A stretch of 64,000 bases of DNA from Cladopsammia gracilis (taxonomy: Eukaryota > Cnidaria > Anthozoa > Scleractinia > Dendrophylliidae). The notes under the pieces were generated by a model. The model did not search any database. It was given only the letters and a program-made list of their open reading frames with translations, and was not told the DNA's origin. Position 1 is the first letter of the stretch, and each line of letters starts with the position of its first letter. Positions 23,109 to 32,113 of this stretch are shown one piece after another. The stretch covers positions 372,001 to 436,000 of the forward strand of contig JAJGOT010000205.1 in assembly GCA_022457155.1 (NCBI GenBank). Reading direction: 5' to 3'. Position numbers and translations under genes: made by a program.

Positions 23109-26006
23109 CTAAGCATTGAGAGCTTTCAAGAGACAATTACCAAAGTTTTGAGTGTCAGCACAAATTGGTTTGTCATAAAACTTGCCAAATGTTTGGGCAT
23201 TAGACCAACCAGCTGTGTCTAAAATAGTTTTAATAGGCACATTCAAAGCCTTAGCAGCCGATACAGAGGCAGATCTGGTGCTGTGTGCACCGAACTGTTT
23301 AGTGTCTATACCAGCGTTCTTGAGAACCGTTTTCAGCCAGCGGCCAATAGTTTCTGTAGATACAGGTTGATGAGGCTTGAAATAGCTCAGTAACAGTTGA
23401 GTATTACCTTTCCTTAAAACACTAGTGCGTTTAACATACTCTCGAATAAAGGTTACAACACACAGTTGTGGATCTTCGTTATAAGCTCTTAGTTCCAAAC
23501 AGCCATAATGCCTGCCTGGTTTAGAAGTCTTAAGCAGTTCATAAAAGTAGAATACACATTTGTCGACTGACAAAGTCATATTGGTAACATCCAAGGCGTG
23601 AATAGTCTGGCACCGCTGTCCAGAGAGTAAAGCAATCAACATGGCAGTCTTTAGGGTTAGGTTCATCAGGGACAGCATTTCTGGTGGATGCAAAGTTTTG
23701 AGATATTTGAGAACCACAGAAACATCCCAGGTATTGTGATAACGTGGCAGTGAGGGTCTTGCTGTAAAGACTCCCTTAAGAAAACGAGACACCAGTGGGT
23801 GGTTACCAAATGTACCTTCAGTTACATGGATGACTGTAGACAAAGCTGATCGAGCAGTGTTAATTGCACTATATGATAGTCCCTTCTGATAGAGATCAGT
23901 TAGAAAATTTATTCCATCTACAACAGTTGCTGAAAGGGGATTAACTTGCCATTCACCATAGTATTGTTCCCATCGCTGCAGGTAAGAACTGTATTGCTTC
24001 TGGGTTCCAGAAGCGCCATGCTTGAAGTATGACGGATGAAGCTGCTGCTGAAAGGCCTTGACTCTGGAGTTGTTTCCTGACAAGGGGCAAAGGAGTAGTT
24101 GCAACGTTTGACTTAAGGGGTGTACTTGATTTGGGTTGGATGGTAACTGCAGAGTGTCTTGTTTCCTAGGCAAAATAAGAGGAGATGCAATAAACATATT
24201 GGCAAGGTATGGCCACCATGTCTGAGTTGGCCAGTAGGGTACTACAATGAGCCCTGTAGCATTATCCTCCCGCACTTTCTGCAAGACTCTCTGAATAATG
24301 CTAAATGGGGGAAAGGCATAAAAACAATAGTTCTCCCATGAAATGTGAAAAGCATTCACTGCATATGCTTCTGGATCTGGGTGGTAGGAGATGTAGGGTT
24401 TGCATTTATAGTTCAGCTTTGATGCAAACAGGTCTATATCTGGGGTTATACCAAGTTTAGCAATAGCATCATGAAAAATGAATGGATTGAGAGCCCACTC
24501 AGTTTCCCTTCGGATTTTGCGGGACTCCATATCAGCAATGGTGTTATCCTTTCCAGGGATGTGGGCAGCAGTCACCCATATGTTATGCTGTATGCACCAT
24601 TCCCAAATTTCAACAACTAGGCTGTTTATGTCCTGGGAGTGACATGTCCCCATTTGGTTGATACAGGAAACTGCAGTAGTATTATCTATCAGAACCTTAA
24701 TATGCTTATGCTGTACTTTATGAAGGAATGATTTAAGGCTCAAGAACACTGCTTTGGTTTCAAGGTAATTGATGTGGTTACTGGCTTCTTCAGGGGTCCA
24801 ACAACCCCCTGCAGGGGTGTCATCAACCATGCACCCCCACCCGGTCTTTGATGCATCAGTTGTCATGGTTAGTTGTGATGACCCATGACTAACTGGGTTA
24901 TAGGCTTGGTCAACAGTGTCAATCCACCAGGTTAGCTCTTTAATGGCTTCAGGTGACAGCTTCATGGGTTTGTCAAAGGCTCCTTTATTATCTCTAAGAT
25001 GCCTTGTTTTATCGATTTCAACCCATCTATAATGTAGGGGTCCAAACATTACACCAGGAAAGCTTGACGTTATGATTCCCAAGACCCGGGCAACCTCCCT
25101 TATGGAAGGGCAAGGAGACATCAAAAGCTGCTGACAGGCTGTCCTTACATTAGTAGCTTTCTCTGGTGTGAGGGAAATCCTCATGGATACTGAGTCTAAC
25201 ACGAATCCCAAGAAAACAAGCTTCTGAGTAGGATACAGAACTGATTTCTCTGGGTGGACAACAAACCCCAAATTGTTAAATAAGGTTAAAGTGTCAATAA
25301 CATTATGTACACAAGGTATAAAATCAGAAGCTTGCAAATAAGAGTCGTCAATGTAACCTACAGACAAGTGACCTTTCCTCCTTAATGAGGAATACACAGG
25401 TTTAAGCAGTTTGGTGAATTTACGTGGGCAAAAAGCCAGCCCATTGGGAAAACATGTAAATTGGTATAGGTTACCCTTCCAAGAGAATTTTAGGTATTTC
25501 TGGTGCTCTTCATCAATATGGACAGAATAATAGGCATCCTTTAAATCAATGGATGCCATATAACATCCTGGTGTCATCATTCGCACAGCAGTCCATATAG
25601 AATCCATTTTAAAATGATGGTAAGTAACATATTGATTCAGGGATTTTAAATTTAAAATCATGCGGTATGATCCATCCTTTTTTGGGCGTAGAAATATAGA
25701 AGAAATAAACTCGCCTTCTTCATGCACAGAATGCTTTATTACCCCTTTGTGTAGTAACATTAGAATTTCATTGTCAATGAAATCCCCCTCAGTTTTAGAC
25801 CAGTTCGGTTGAGGAGGAGGAAAAACTTGTACAGGGGTCAAAGAAAACTCAATGCACTGTCCAGCTACAGTTTCCAAAATTTCTCTGTCAGAGGTCAAAG
25901 TCCTCCATTCACTAATATGGCTGGATATCTGACCAGCTTGAAACAGTTTCGTCTTAAAACTGAAATACTTTACAATGGAGGGGATAAACTCTTTATATTT
26001 TCTCAC
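23109..26006 (-). CDS. DIRS-like fused polyprotein: reverse transcriptase, RNase H, MT-like segment, tyrosine recombinase (965 aa)
   Basis: Reverse transcriptase spans about residues 65-280, with SIDLKDAYY at 152-160 and the catalytic YIDD at 218-221. RNase H follows at about 375-495, with Asp384 (TTDASKTGWG), Glu416 (YLETKAV), Asp441 (LIDNTTA) and Asp492 (TIADMESR). Residues 505-605 (DIDLFASKLNYKCKPY, YAFPPFSIIQRVL) match the segment after RNase H in DIRS elements that is often described as methyltransferase-like. The tyrosine recombinase occupies about 690-950, with Arg798 (SGQRCQT), His908-x-x-Arg911 (HSTRSAS), Trp934 and the nucleophile candidate Tyr944 (FGKFYDKP). All expected catalytic residues are present and the frame is intact. 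In the best known DIRS elements the recombinase is a separate overlapping ORF; here it is one continuous frame. Confidence 0.92.
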   Translation of the reverse strand: MRKYKEFIPSIVKYFSFKTKLFQAGQISSHISEWRTLTSDREILETVAGQCIEFSLTPVQVFPPPQPNWSKTEGDFIDNEILMLLHKGVIKHSVHEEGEFISSIFLRPKKDGSYRMILNLKSLNQYVTYHHFKMDSIWTAVRMMTPGCYMASIDLKDAYYSVHIDEEHQKYLKFSWKGNLYQFTCFPNGLAFCPRKFTKLLKPVYSSLRRKGHLSVGYIDDSYLQASDFIPCVHNVIDTLTLFNNLGFVVHPEKSVLYPTQKLVFLGFVLDSVSMRISLTPEKATNVRTACQQLLMSPCPSIREVARVLGIITSSFPGVMFGPLHYRWVEIDKTRHLRDNKGAFDKPMKLSPEAIKELTWWIDTVDQAYNPVSHGSSQLTMTTDASKTGWGCMVDDTPAGGCWTPEEASNHINYLETKAVFLSLKSFLHKVQHKHIKVLIDNTTAVSCINQMGTCHSQDINSLVVEIWEWCIQHNIWVTAAHIPGKDNTIADMESRKIRRETEWALNPFIFHDAIAKLGITPDIDLFASKLNYKCKPYISYHPDPEAYAVNAFHISWENYCFYAFPPFSIIQRVLQKVREDNATGLIVVPYWPTQTWWPYLANMFIASPLILPRKQDTLQLPSNPNQVHPLSQTLQLLLCPLSGNNSRVKAFQQQLHPSYFKHGASGTQKQYSSYLQRWEQYYGEWQVNPLSATVVDGINFLTDLYQKGLSYSAINTARSALSTVIHVTEGTFGNHPLVSRFLKGVFTARPSLPRYHNTWDVSVVLKYLKTLHPPEMLSLMNLTLKTAMLIALLSGQRCQTIHALDVTNMTLSVDKCVFYFYELLKTSKPGRHYGCLELRAYNEDPQLCVVTFIREYVKRTSVLRKGNTQLLLSYFKPHQPVSTETIGRWLKTVLKNAGIDTKQFGAHSTRSASVSAAKALNVPIKTILDTAGWSNAQTFGKFYDKPICADTQNFGNCLLKALNA

Positions 26007-26041
26007 CTTTAAAAGCTGGAGTTTACTTATGACATTTGTGT

Positions 26042-27121
26042 CTATTTCCTTGCTTGGGGTTGAGCAGCTCTCTTCATTGGAGTGCTGAAGCGACTGAACG
26101 TGTTCTTCGCAGGGTTGCTCAGCCGGTTGAACGGCTGAGTCCTTCGCCCTAAAAAAGGCGTTGATTGTTTAAAACCGTGGTTGTTGTGGCTGAATTCACG
26201 CCTTTGCGTGTTGGATGAGCTAGCAGTATTACCGATTTTATTGGACGCCCTGATATGAGTCAGTTGAGTTTGCAGCTCGTCTCCAAAGAGAAGGTTCGTC
26301 ACTGGAACATTGGGCGAGCAAAGGGCGCCGTAATCACGGTGAAGGTGAGGTCTTATGTTATCTCGTCGCCGTTGCGACAGCTCAAAACTTACGTGGCCAA
26401 GTAACGCAATTGCATCGGTGTTCATTCGTACAAGCTCATCAATGCATGTTTTGCTGTTGTCAGCTTTTAACTGCAAGAGACGTTCTGTTGATTTCACAGT
26501 AATATGACCAACTTTGGTGAGATTGGTTTGCAGGCGGGAAAATTTTAGGTCATCGCCCTTTGCCTGTCTCGAAAGCTTTCCCCAAATTTCGGGGTTTACT
26601 TTGGGCACGATTACTTTGTCGCAGTTCACTGGACGAGAGTATTTATCAGACTTCTCTTTCAGCTGATCATCGCTGAGCTTTTGCAACCACCGTTTATTGG
26701 CAATGTTGGCCAGTTTCTCCGAGACTGCGGCGTCCGTGCGCTCTGTCTCCTCAAGAGATTGAGCAATTTGGTCCAGTAGCTCGTCTTCAACTTGGTGGTC
26801 TATTTTGGCAGTTTCTGCCGTGTTCTTGGCCTGTTCGGCACTTTTTCCCCCGAGTAAATCCTCGGAATCACTGTGGTCTGATTCAGACAGATCGTGTTTT
26901 GCCGTCTTGCTAGCAGAAGCTGTGTCATCAGCATGGTCCACCTCGTGTAGACGTTTGAGCGATTCGCTCATTTCATTCATATTTGCATTCATTTTTTGCA
27001 AAAGCTGAATCATTAAGGTATCGTCTTTGGGTATGGGCGCAGCAGAGGTGTCCTCCGCTAAAAGAGCGTCCTCGTCGGCCATAATTTCAACAAATTTCCT
27101 GTGACAACGAACCGTTGTCAC
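26042..27121 (-). CDS. DIRS-like ORF1, gag-like protein, 359 aa
   Basis: This is the first ORF of the DIRS-like element, beginning about 95 bp inside its 5' end. The N-terminal 150 residues are acidic and helix-prone (MNANMNEMSESLKRL, then ELLDQIAQSLEET), suggesting a coiled coil. The middle has conserved-looking blocks (VPKVNPEIWGKLSRQAKGDD, then LRLQADN-like and FELSQRRRDNIRPHL), matching the general shape of gag-like ORFs of DIRS elements. The C-terminus is basic and rich in Ser, Asn, Arg and Phe (NTFSRFSTPMKRAAQPQARK), plausibly RNA-binding. No CCHC zinc knuckle is visible. It ends 35 bp before the next ORF, so the downstream protein may be made by reinitiation. Two Mets near the start (1 and 14) leave the initiation site open. 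Confidence 0.75.
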   Translation of the reverse strand: MTTVRCHRKFVEIMADEDALLAEDTSAAPIPKDDTLMIQLLQKMNANMNEMSESLKRLHEVDHADDTASASKTAKHDLSESDHSDSEDLLGGKSAEQAKNTAETAKIDHQVEDELLDQIAQSLEETERTDAAVSEKLANIANKRWLQKLSDDQLKEKSDKYSRPVNCDKVIVPKVNPEIWGKLSRQAKGDDLKFSRLQTNLTKVGHITVKSTERLLQLKADNSKTCIDELVRMNTDAIALLGHVSFELSQRRRDNIRPHLHRDYGALCSPNVPVTNLLFGDELQTQLTHIRASNKIGNTASSSNTQRREFSHNNHGFKQSTPFLGRRTQPFNRLSNPAKNTFSRFSTPMKRAAQPQARK

Positions 27122-27216
27122 TTTCTAGCTCGAGATCCGAACGCAACTGAGCTCGATTCCCGCGCGCTATCTCACGTGACTTCGTAGCGACTTCGACCAA
27201 TGACGAAGTAGAATTA

Positions 27217-27442
27217 CCGCTATATAAAAGAAAACTACTGTAAAATATAACCTTTAATTATTATCATTATTTACAACATCAGTTTCCATAAATTAAACCT
27301 CTAACTAATATGCATTCTCATACATCAATTTTAATTATACTTAAAATGTTAAATTAACAGTAGTAACAATATCACAAAAATTAACATCACAACTATAATT
27401 ATTTCAATCTCTTAACAGCATACTTAAAGCTTTATACTAGCA
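27217..27442. other. AT-rich spacer, no features seen
   Basis: Short AT-rich sequence between the DIRS-like element and the next transposon. It has no ORF or notable repeat. Confidence 0.6.
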
Positions 27443-27463
27443 AGGGACCGGTCATTATTTACT

Positions 27464-27490
27464 GGGGGGGGGGGGAGGGGGGGAGGGAGG
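27464..27490 (+). repeat. G-rich tract with quadruplex potential in the transposon end
   Basis: After ACTG comes a run of about a dozen Gs, then further G-runs separated by single As. This is enough for four or more G-runs of three or longer. The right terminus has a shorter, interrupted C-rich counterpart near 29474-29484. Confidence 0.6.
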
Positions 27491-28015
27491 GCCACTATAT
27501 TTGGGGGGAGGGTCACTATTTTTTGAGCTCCACTTTGGGGAGGGCCATTTTAAAAAAAAATTCATTGAGGGGAGGGCTACGAGTTTTTGAGATTATAAGT
27601 ATTTACCACCAGTCTCTGAACTCAGAGTTCTCTTGATTTGAGTCACTCTACTCCGTGGATTTTAATTTGTCACTGGTTGCAGCATAAAAAGTGAAATTCG
27701 GGCCTATATAGGTACATGTATTATAAATACAAAAGGTCTTTATTAAATGCATAACTGTTCAAAGAAACACTTAATATTTGTGTCGGTTTCTTACATGATT
27801 CATTTGTTGTACGAAGTTTGTACAAATTTAAAAATACAACTCATGAGAAGATGTCATGATCAGTAGAAGCTAAAAACTGTAAAAGTTCCATATCTGACTT
27901 GCGCACGTGCACCGCACTTTGATTATAACTGATGATACCTAATAATATGCTCTACTTTTTGAACAGAAACAATATTTTCTTTAAGAATAAAAGTAATATA
28001 GAAAACTTCTGACAG

Positions 28016-28738
28016 TTAGTCTGACACATGATCCAGGTATGGTGTGCAAGTTGGGGAATTATCCCAGTATGGGCCATAATCGTCATCTGAACTATTCTCC
28101 TGCACTGTACTGATTCGGCTGGCTGCTTCAAAAACACTGCAGTCATCGTCATCATCGTATCCGTCGTCGTCACCATCATCATCATGATCGTCATCATCAT
28201 AATTCAGATCATCATCATCTTCATTGTCGTCGCCGTGCTAAGTACTGGTACTGGTTGCAGTATTGCCTCCATTTTTGCCTAGTAGGCTGGAGAGGTAGTC
28301 TCTTGCATCACTGCTAAGCCGAGTTGTATCATGTTGGCATACCAATAACTCCAACCATTTCTTCTTTCTTTTGTTTAATTTGAAAACAAGCTCTTTTACT
28401 ATATGACTTTTTTCACAGCGAGAGTCCTCGTCTAATCCAGGGGCGATCTTTTTCATAACTTCTGATGTCCTCTGAGAGGTACGCATAGCCTTACGTTTTG
28501 CCGCACGGTGTTTGTTCTGTTTTTTTGAACGCGATTTTCTCTTGAAGGCTCCAAAATCTACCTGAAAGAGATTCGAGGCCTTCCTTCCAAAGTCAGTTAA
28601 CTTTGATCTTGTGGAAACCAGCTTCTCTTTTAACTGGCGCAGCTCAGAAATTACGTCCTCGTCAAACTTGTATGGCGTTCTTCGGCCAGCTTTAATTTTT
28701 TCGTTTGCAAGAATTGAGGACTGGAGATCACTCTTCAC
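28016..28738 (-). CDS. Basic, coiled-coil protein of unknown function with acidic tail after a TAG
   Basis: The frame from 28738 gives 166 residues. The N-terminal half is helix-prone (ELRQLKEKLVSTRSKL); the middle is strongly basic (FKRKSRSKKQNKHRAAKRK), resembling a nuclear localisation or nucleic-acid-binding segment. It stops at TAG 28240-28238, but the same frame then stays open for 73 more codons to TAA at 28018-28016. That extension encodes an Asp-rich tract and a tail with SSDDDYGPYWDNSP. This suggests that the TAG is a recent nonsense mutation or a read-through stop, and that the original protein was about 240 residues or more. The function is unknown. The position inside a TIR element suggests a transposon accessory or a degraded transposase C-terminus. 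Confidence 0.55.
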
Positions 28739-28865
28739 TTTGTCTTCAATTCCTTGTACAAAGTTTTGGACATTTATGTATAGGGAAGGGCAGCTTCGAA
28801 AATAAAAAGTCTCCTCTCTTGATCTTTACCTGGAAAAACATGGTATCAGCTGTCCAAGGAGCACA

Positions 28866-29279
28866 TTGAAACAGGACAAAGTAGACATTGTTGCTGCCCA
28901 CATTGCGAGATCAATAGTTAACGATGCAATGAACAATGAAAGAGATAATGTCGAGGATGAAGAATCAGATGAAGAATACATAGATGATGTAGAGCTGGAG
29001 GAAATTGGCGACGACAGTGATGAAGATGAAACAACAGATACTGCACAACAAAGTGAAAAAGATGAAGATGACAGCGAGGATAACGACAATAGTGGTTATG
29101 ACGACGACGACGATGATGACGACGACGACAATGACGACAGCGGTGGCAGCGTTAGCGATGCTGTCAATGAAGGCAACAATGATGATAACAGCGAAGAAGT
29201 GCAAATAAGTGACATTCTGTTTGCTACCAAATCTGGTAGAACATGCAGGACATGGAAAGGACGATATCTTTATTATTGA
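28866..29279 (+). CDS. Highly acidic ORF of unknown function, 137 aa
   Basis: This is divergent from the basic ORF, 127 bp away. Residues 20-110 are dominated by Asp and Glu, including a GAC/GAT-encoded run of ten Asp. The C-terminal end is different in character, with SDILFATKSGRTCRTWKGR, a short basic tail that could be a conserved motif. The region upstream of the Met (MKQDKVDIVAAHIARS) follows a pyrimidine-rich AG at 28827-28829, so it might be a downstream exon of a spliced gene. It is likely part of the same transposon. No domain is recognised. Confidence 0.45.
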   Translation: MKQDKVDIVAAHIARSIVNDAMNNERDNVEDEESDEEYIDDVELEEIGDDSDEDETTDTAQQSEKDEDDSEDNDNSGYDDDDDDDDDDNDDSGGSVSDAVNEGNNDDNSEEVQISDILFATKSGRTCRTWKGRYLYY

Positions 29280-29630
29280 TTCTTTTAAACAAGGTTAATA
29301 TCTGACTATAGGAAAAGCTGAGAGTTATTTATAATCCACTGTTTTACTGTTTTGCCGTTGGGGAGGGTCACAATTTTTTTTTTGAGTTTTTGGAGGGTCA
29401 ATTTTTTTTAAACCCTTTATGGGGGTGGGCCACAACTTCTTGGCCAAACTTTTTCTCAGTTTAGTGGCCCTCCTCCTTCCCCCCAGTAAATAATGACCGG
29501 TCCCTAAGTATCTGTGAATCTGGTGTCGTTATCTAAAGAGTTCCACAGGTAAGCAGCTTTATATTAAATTGATTTCTTTAAATGTTTTTAGTATAGGCAA
29601 TAGAAATGTAAGTTTAATTCCAATTAAACT

Positions 29631-29898
29631 AATAAATAAATAAAACAAGCGTTAAAGCACTTTCTAAACAAATAACTTAGCGCGGATTGAGTCGCACTGT
29701 TTGTTCAGTGTTGGCTTGAGTTCTTTGATAAAAAGCATTTCAAAAATAAGACAATCAAATTTGTTCTGGCACTTCTTTAAAATCTTAAAACTTCATTCAA
29801 GTCCATATCATGTTGCAACATGAACAAACAGTGCGACTCAATCCGCACTAAGTTATTTGTTTAGAAAATCCTTTAACGCTTGTTTTATTTATTTATTA
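29631..29898. mobile_element. MITE-like inverted repeat, 268 bp
   Basis: Arms of about 77 bp (29631-29707 and 29821-29898) are inverted copies, with outer AATAAATAAATAAAACAAGC and inner GCGCACTGTTTG-like blocks. There is no ORF. It lies upstream of CEP131 exon 1. Confidence 0.75.
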
Positions 29899-30476
29899 AG
29901 TTTAATTCCTCCTAAAATCATATTTAAAATTACTCTTCTTAAATAACGACTGAACAAGCTTCGGAGAGTGCCCATGGAAACTGTTAAATGCTAGATTTTA
30001 TAAAAGCCTTAATGTATACAAATGTTCTACTGTGCTCCATTTGACGCGACCAGTCCAGGTTGTATATAATCTTGGCAGCACTTACATGTATTCGTTCAAG
30101 CTTGCAGAATAAGTCGAATAACGTCCATCCACACGAACCCCATAAAACTGAATGAAAATGTTATCAACGTACCTATGATTTAAGCTTTACTGTGATAATT
30201 TATTGACGTTGTTGGTCATTGCTTTTATTAGATTTGGTGGCTCCTAAAGGATCCGTTTTGTTTTGTTGTAGCTGAGTTTGTCATCTGTCTTAGTTCATTT
30301 TCGCTTTTGGATCAACTCTTGTATGCTGTTCTTCAACGGTGTTAACCCACTTTATGTAACGAGTAGAAATCATTTTAAGGAAGCAGTAGCCTGCGAATAC
30401 AGCGGCCGGGAGCGATGACAGGCGGCTGTCAACTCGTAGCAGAGGTATCGAACGGAATATTTTTTGGTCCCATTAG

Positions 30477-30606
30477 TGACGTCACCCAACACAAGTCGAA
30501 TGTTCCCGCGAGGCTATGCGAGCAGCAATAAGCTTGGTAGCCGTGCAAAATTCTAACCGTATTAAAAATGGCGTCGCAGACGAGCGCCAATTTTGTTGTC
30601 AACAAC
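30477..30606 (+). promoter_or_regulatory. Candidate CEP131 promoter elements: CRE-like site and X-box-like palindrome
   Basis: TGACGTCA lies at 30477-30484, and the palindrome GTTGTCAACAAC at 30595-30606, about 140-270 bp upstream of the CEP131 ATG. The palindrome fits the RFX X-box half-site consensus on both sides but with no spacer. RFX factors commonly drive ciliary genes, so the location is suggestive. A YY1-like AAAATGGCG is at about 30565. The transcription start is not known. Confidence 0.35.
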
Positions 30607-30747
30607 AAGAAAATATGGTTGTGTGACTCAGTCAGGCACTGTAAATTGTCCCAGTTTCATTTTAGCATCACGACGAAAATGCTCGTTGATGTTAACTGTG
30701 TTATTTGAAGCTGATGTTTTGCGAGAAAAAGAGTAAAAGAGCGAGGT

Positions 30748-30900
30748 ATGTCTGCAAAACATAAGAAATTTGAACGAGGATCCCTCAGTTCTAGCTCCGC
30801 CGAGAATCTCTCATCATCAAAGAGACCGAGCTCTGCAAAGGCCAACCGACCAAGTTCCGCAGATGTTAGCAAATATTCTACGCGATCAACTGCAAGTTTG
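30748..30900 (+). CDS. CEP131 coding exon 1
   Basis: 51 codons from ATG to a GTGAGT donor, phase 0. The peptide starts MSAKHKKFERG and continues Ser/Lys/Arg-rich (SSSKRPSSAKANRPSSADVS), like the disordered N-terminus of CEP131. Intron 1 is about 9.9 kb and loaded with repeats, so an undetected small exon inside it is possible, although exon 1 to exon 2 joins in frame. Confidence 0.8.
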
Positions 30901-31939
30901 GTGAGTTTTGCGTTCGTTTAAACTTGTCATTAACTTAGTTGGAAAATACCGTGTAAGTGTAATTATGTTGCCATGTCAAGTTGGTCGACTAATCCGAGTT
31001 TGAAATATTGTACAGTAGATGAATGTGATAATAGTCGGAAAGATTAAGGCAACGAAACAAAATTTGACGTAGTTAACATTCCTTGACCTTTAATACTTCA
31101 ATATCAAGTTTTTTCATTTTTTTTAGACAACATAAGCTTTAATAGTACATATAGCGATATTTCTCTGTTTACAAACATTACGTCAAATTTGTTTTGTTAT
31201 CCAAATTTGTCAACTATTAAACAAAAGAACTATTGTTTTAACAGCCAGTAGTTCTCTGGTTGGTACATTAATAACAATAGGTGACGTAATGAGAAATATA
31301 TCGCTATATAAAGTAAGTTCACTTACTAGATAAGCTTATATTGATTGAATATTATATTTAGTCGAGCTTAATATTTTATATAGTTTTTTATCACTGATGT
31401 AAATTTTTGAATTTAATTTTTGTTGAACTATTGTGCTGTAAAGTACTGTGAGCTCATGGATATGGTGCTATAGAAATCCCTTATTTCCAAAAGGTCTAGA
31501 TGTTAGCAGGCAGGTTATAATTTTAAGAAAAACGACAAAACGTTTTAGTTTGAAAAACATGTTTCGACAGCAACTTCTGTCATCTTCAGTTAATTAGTAG
31601 TGTACAAAGCGTTGACAATGAATATATAAGTGGGAACAAATGTTAATTATGCTAGTAACAACAATTATGCTATTATTATTTATTATTTATTATTTTATTA
31701 TTTATGCAACAATGAATATATAAGTGGGAACAAATGTTAATTATGCTAGTAACAACAATTCTCACATTGTCACGCTTTTATTTACATTGTTGTTACTAGC
31801 ATAATTAACATTTGTTCCCACTTATATATTCATTGTCAACGCTTTGTACACTACTAATTAACTGAAGATGACAGAAGTTGCTGTCGAAACATGTTTTTCA
31901 AACTAAAACATTTTGTCGTTTTTCTTAAAATTAAATCCC

Positions 31940-31979
<40 letters not shown>

Positions 31980-32064
31980 CTCTTTTATCACAGTCTTTGC
32001 TGGTGTTCTTTTTGTGCATCAGCTGGGCGCAAACCATGCACCTAGAGCGTCAGTCACTCAAGTC

Positions 32065-32113
<49 letters not shown>

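Larger units (their letters stand above)
22695..27216 (-). mobile_element. DIRS-like tyrosine-recombinase retrotransposon, apparently full length
   Basis: The element reads right to left: 5' end at about 27216, gag-like ORF, fused RT/RNase H/recombinase ORF, then a complex 3' region. The 5' end (27170-27216) is the reverse complement of 22981-23027, and 27146-27178 is the reverse complement of 22779-22811. A 90-bp inverted pair, 22695-22784 and 22899-22988, lies at the 3' side. This mix of terminal and internal complementary segments is the DIRS signature, thought to allow circle formation and recombinase-mediated integration without target duplication. Both ORFs are uninterrupted, so the copy may be recent. 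There are no LTRs, integrase or aspartic protease. Confidence 0.88.
27443..29505. mobile_element. 2.06-kb terminal-inverted-repeat transposon with acidic ORFs, superfamily unknown
   Basis: The left end AGGGACCGGTCATTATTT, followed by a long G-rich tract, is matched by the complementary right end finishing at 29505. Subterminal DNA on both sides has repeated GGAGGGCCACTA or GGAGGGTCA-type motifs. Inside are two divergent ORFs, one on each strand, both linked to acidic Asp/Glu tracts. No recognisable transposase catalytic domain is present, so it is either a non-autonomous derivative or carries proteins I do not recognise. I could not identify a convincing target-site duplication: the flanks are AGCA at left and AAGT at right. 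Confidence 0.75.
31486..31932. mobile_element. Penelope-type inverted terminal-repeat remnant with 12-bp target duplication
   Basis: Arms 31518-31665 and 31786-31933 are inverted copies of 148 bp, nearly identical. A third, directly oriented partial copy of the inner arm lies at about 31707-31760. The element is flanked by AAATCCCTTATT at 31474-31485 and 31933-31944. The outer parts hold hammerhead-like cores (CTGAAGA ... GAAAC at 31862-31890 plus, and 31589-31561 minus). No coding remains. It landed in the 3' end of another repeat that finishes in a TTA microsatellite. Confidence 0.7.

Noticed and set aside
23182..24341. Plus-strand open frames inside the DIRS polyprotein
   Set aside because: Shadows of the long minus-strand coding frame.
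28826..29204. Minus-strand Ser- and Val-rich frames opposite the acidic ORF
   Set aside because: They are the complement of a GAC/GAT/GAA repeat tract and have no independent support.
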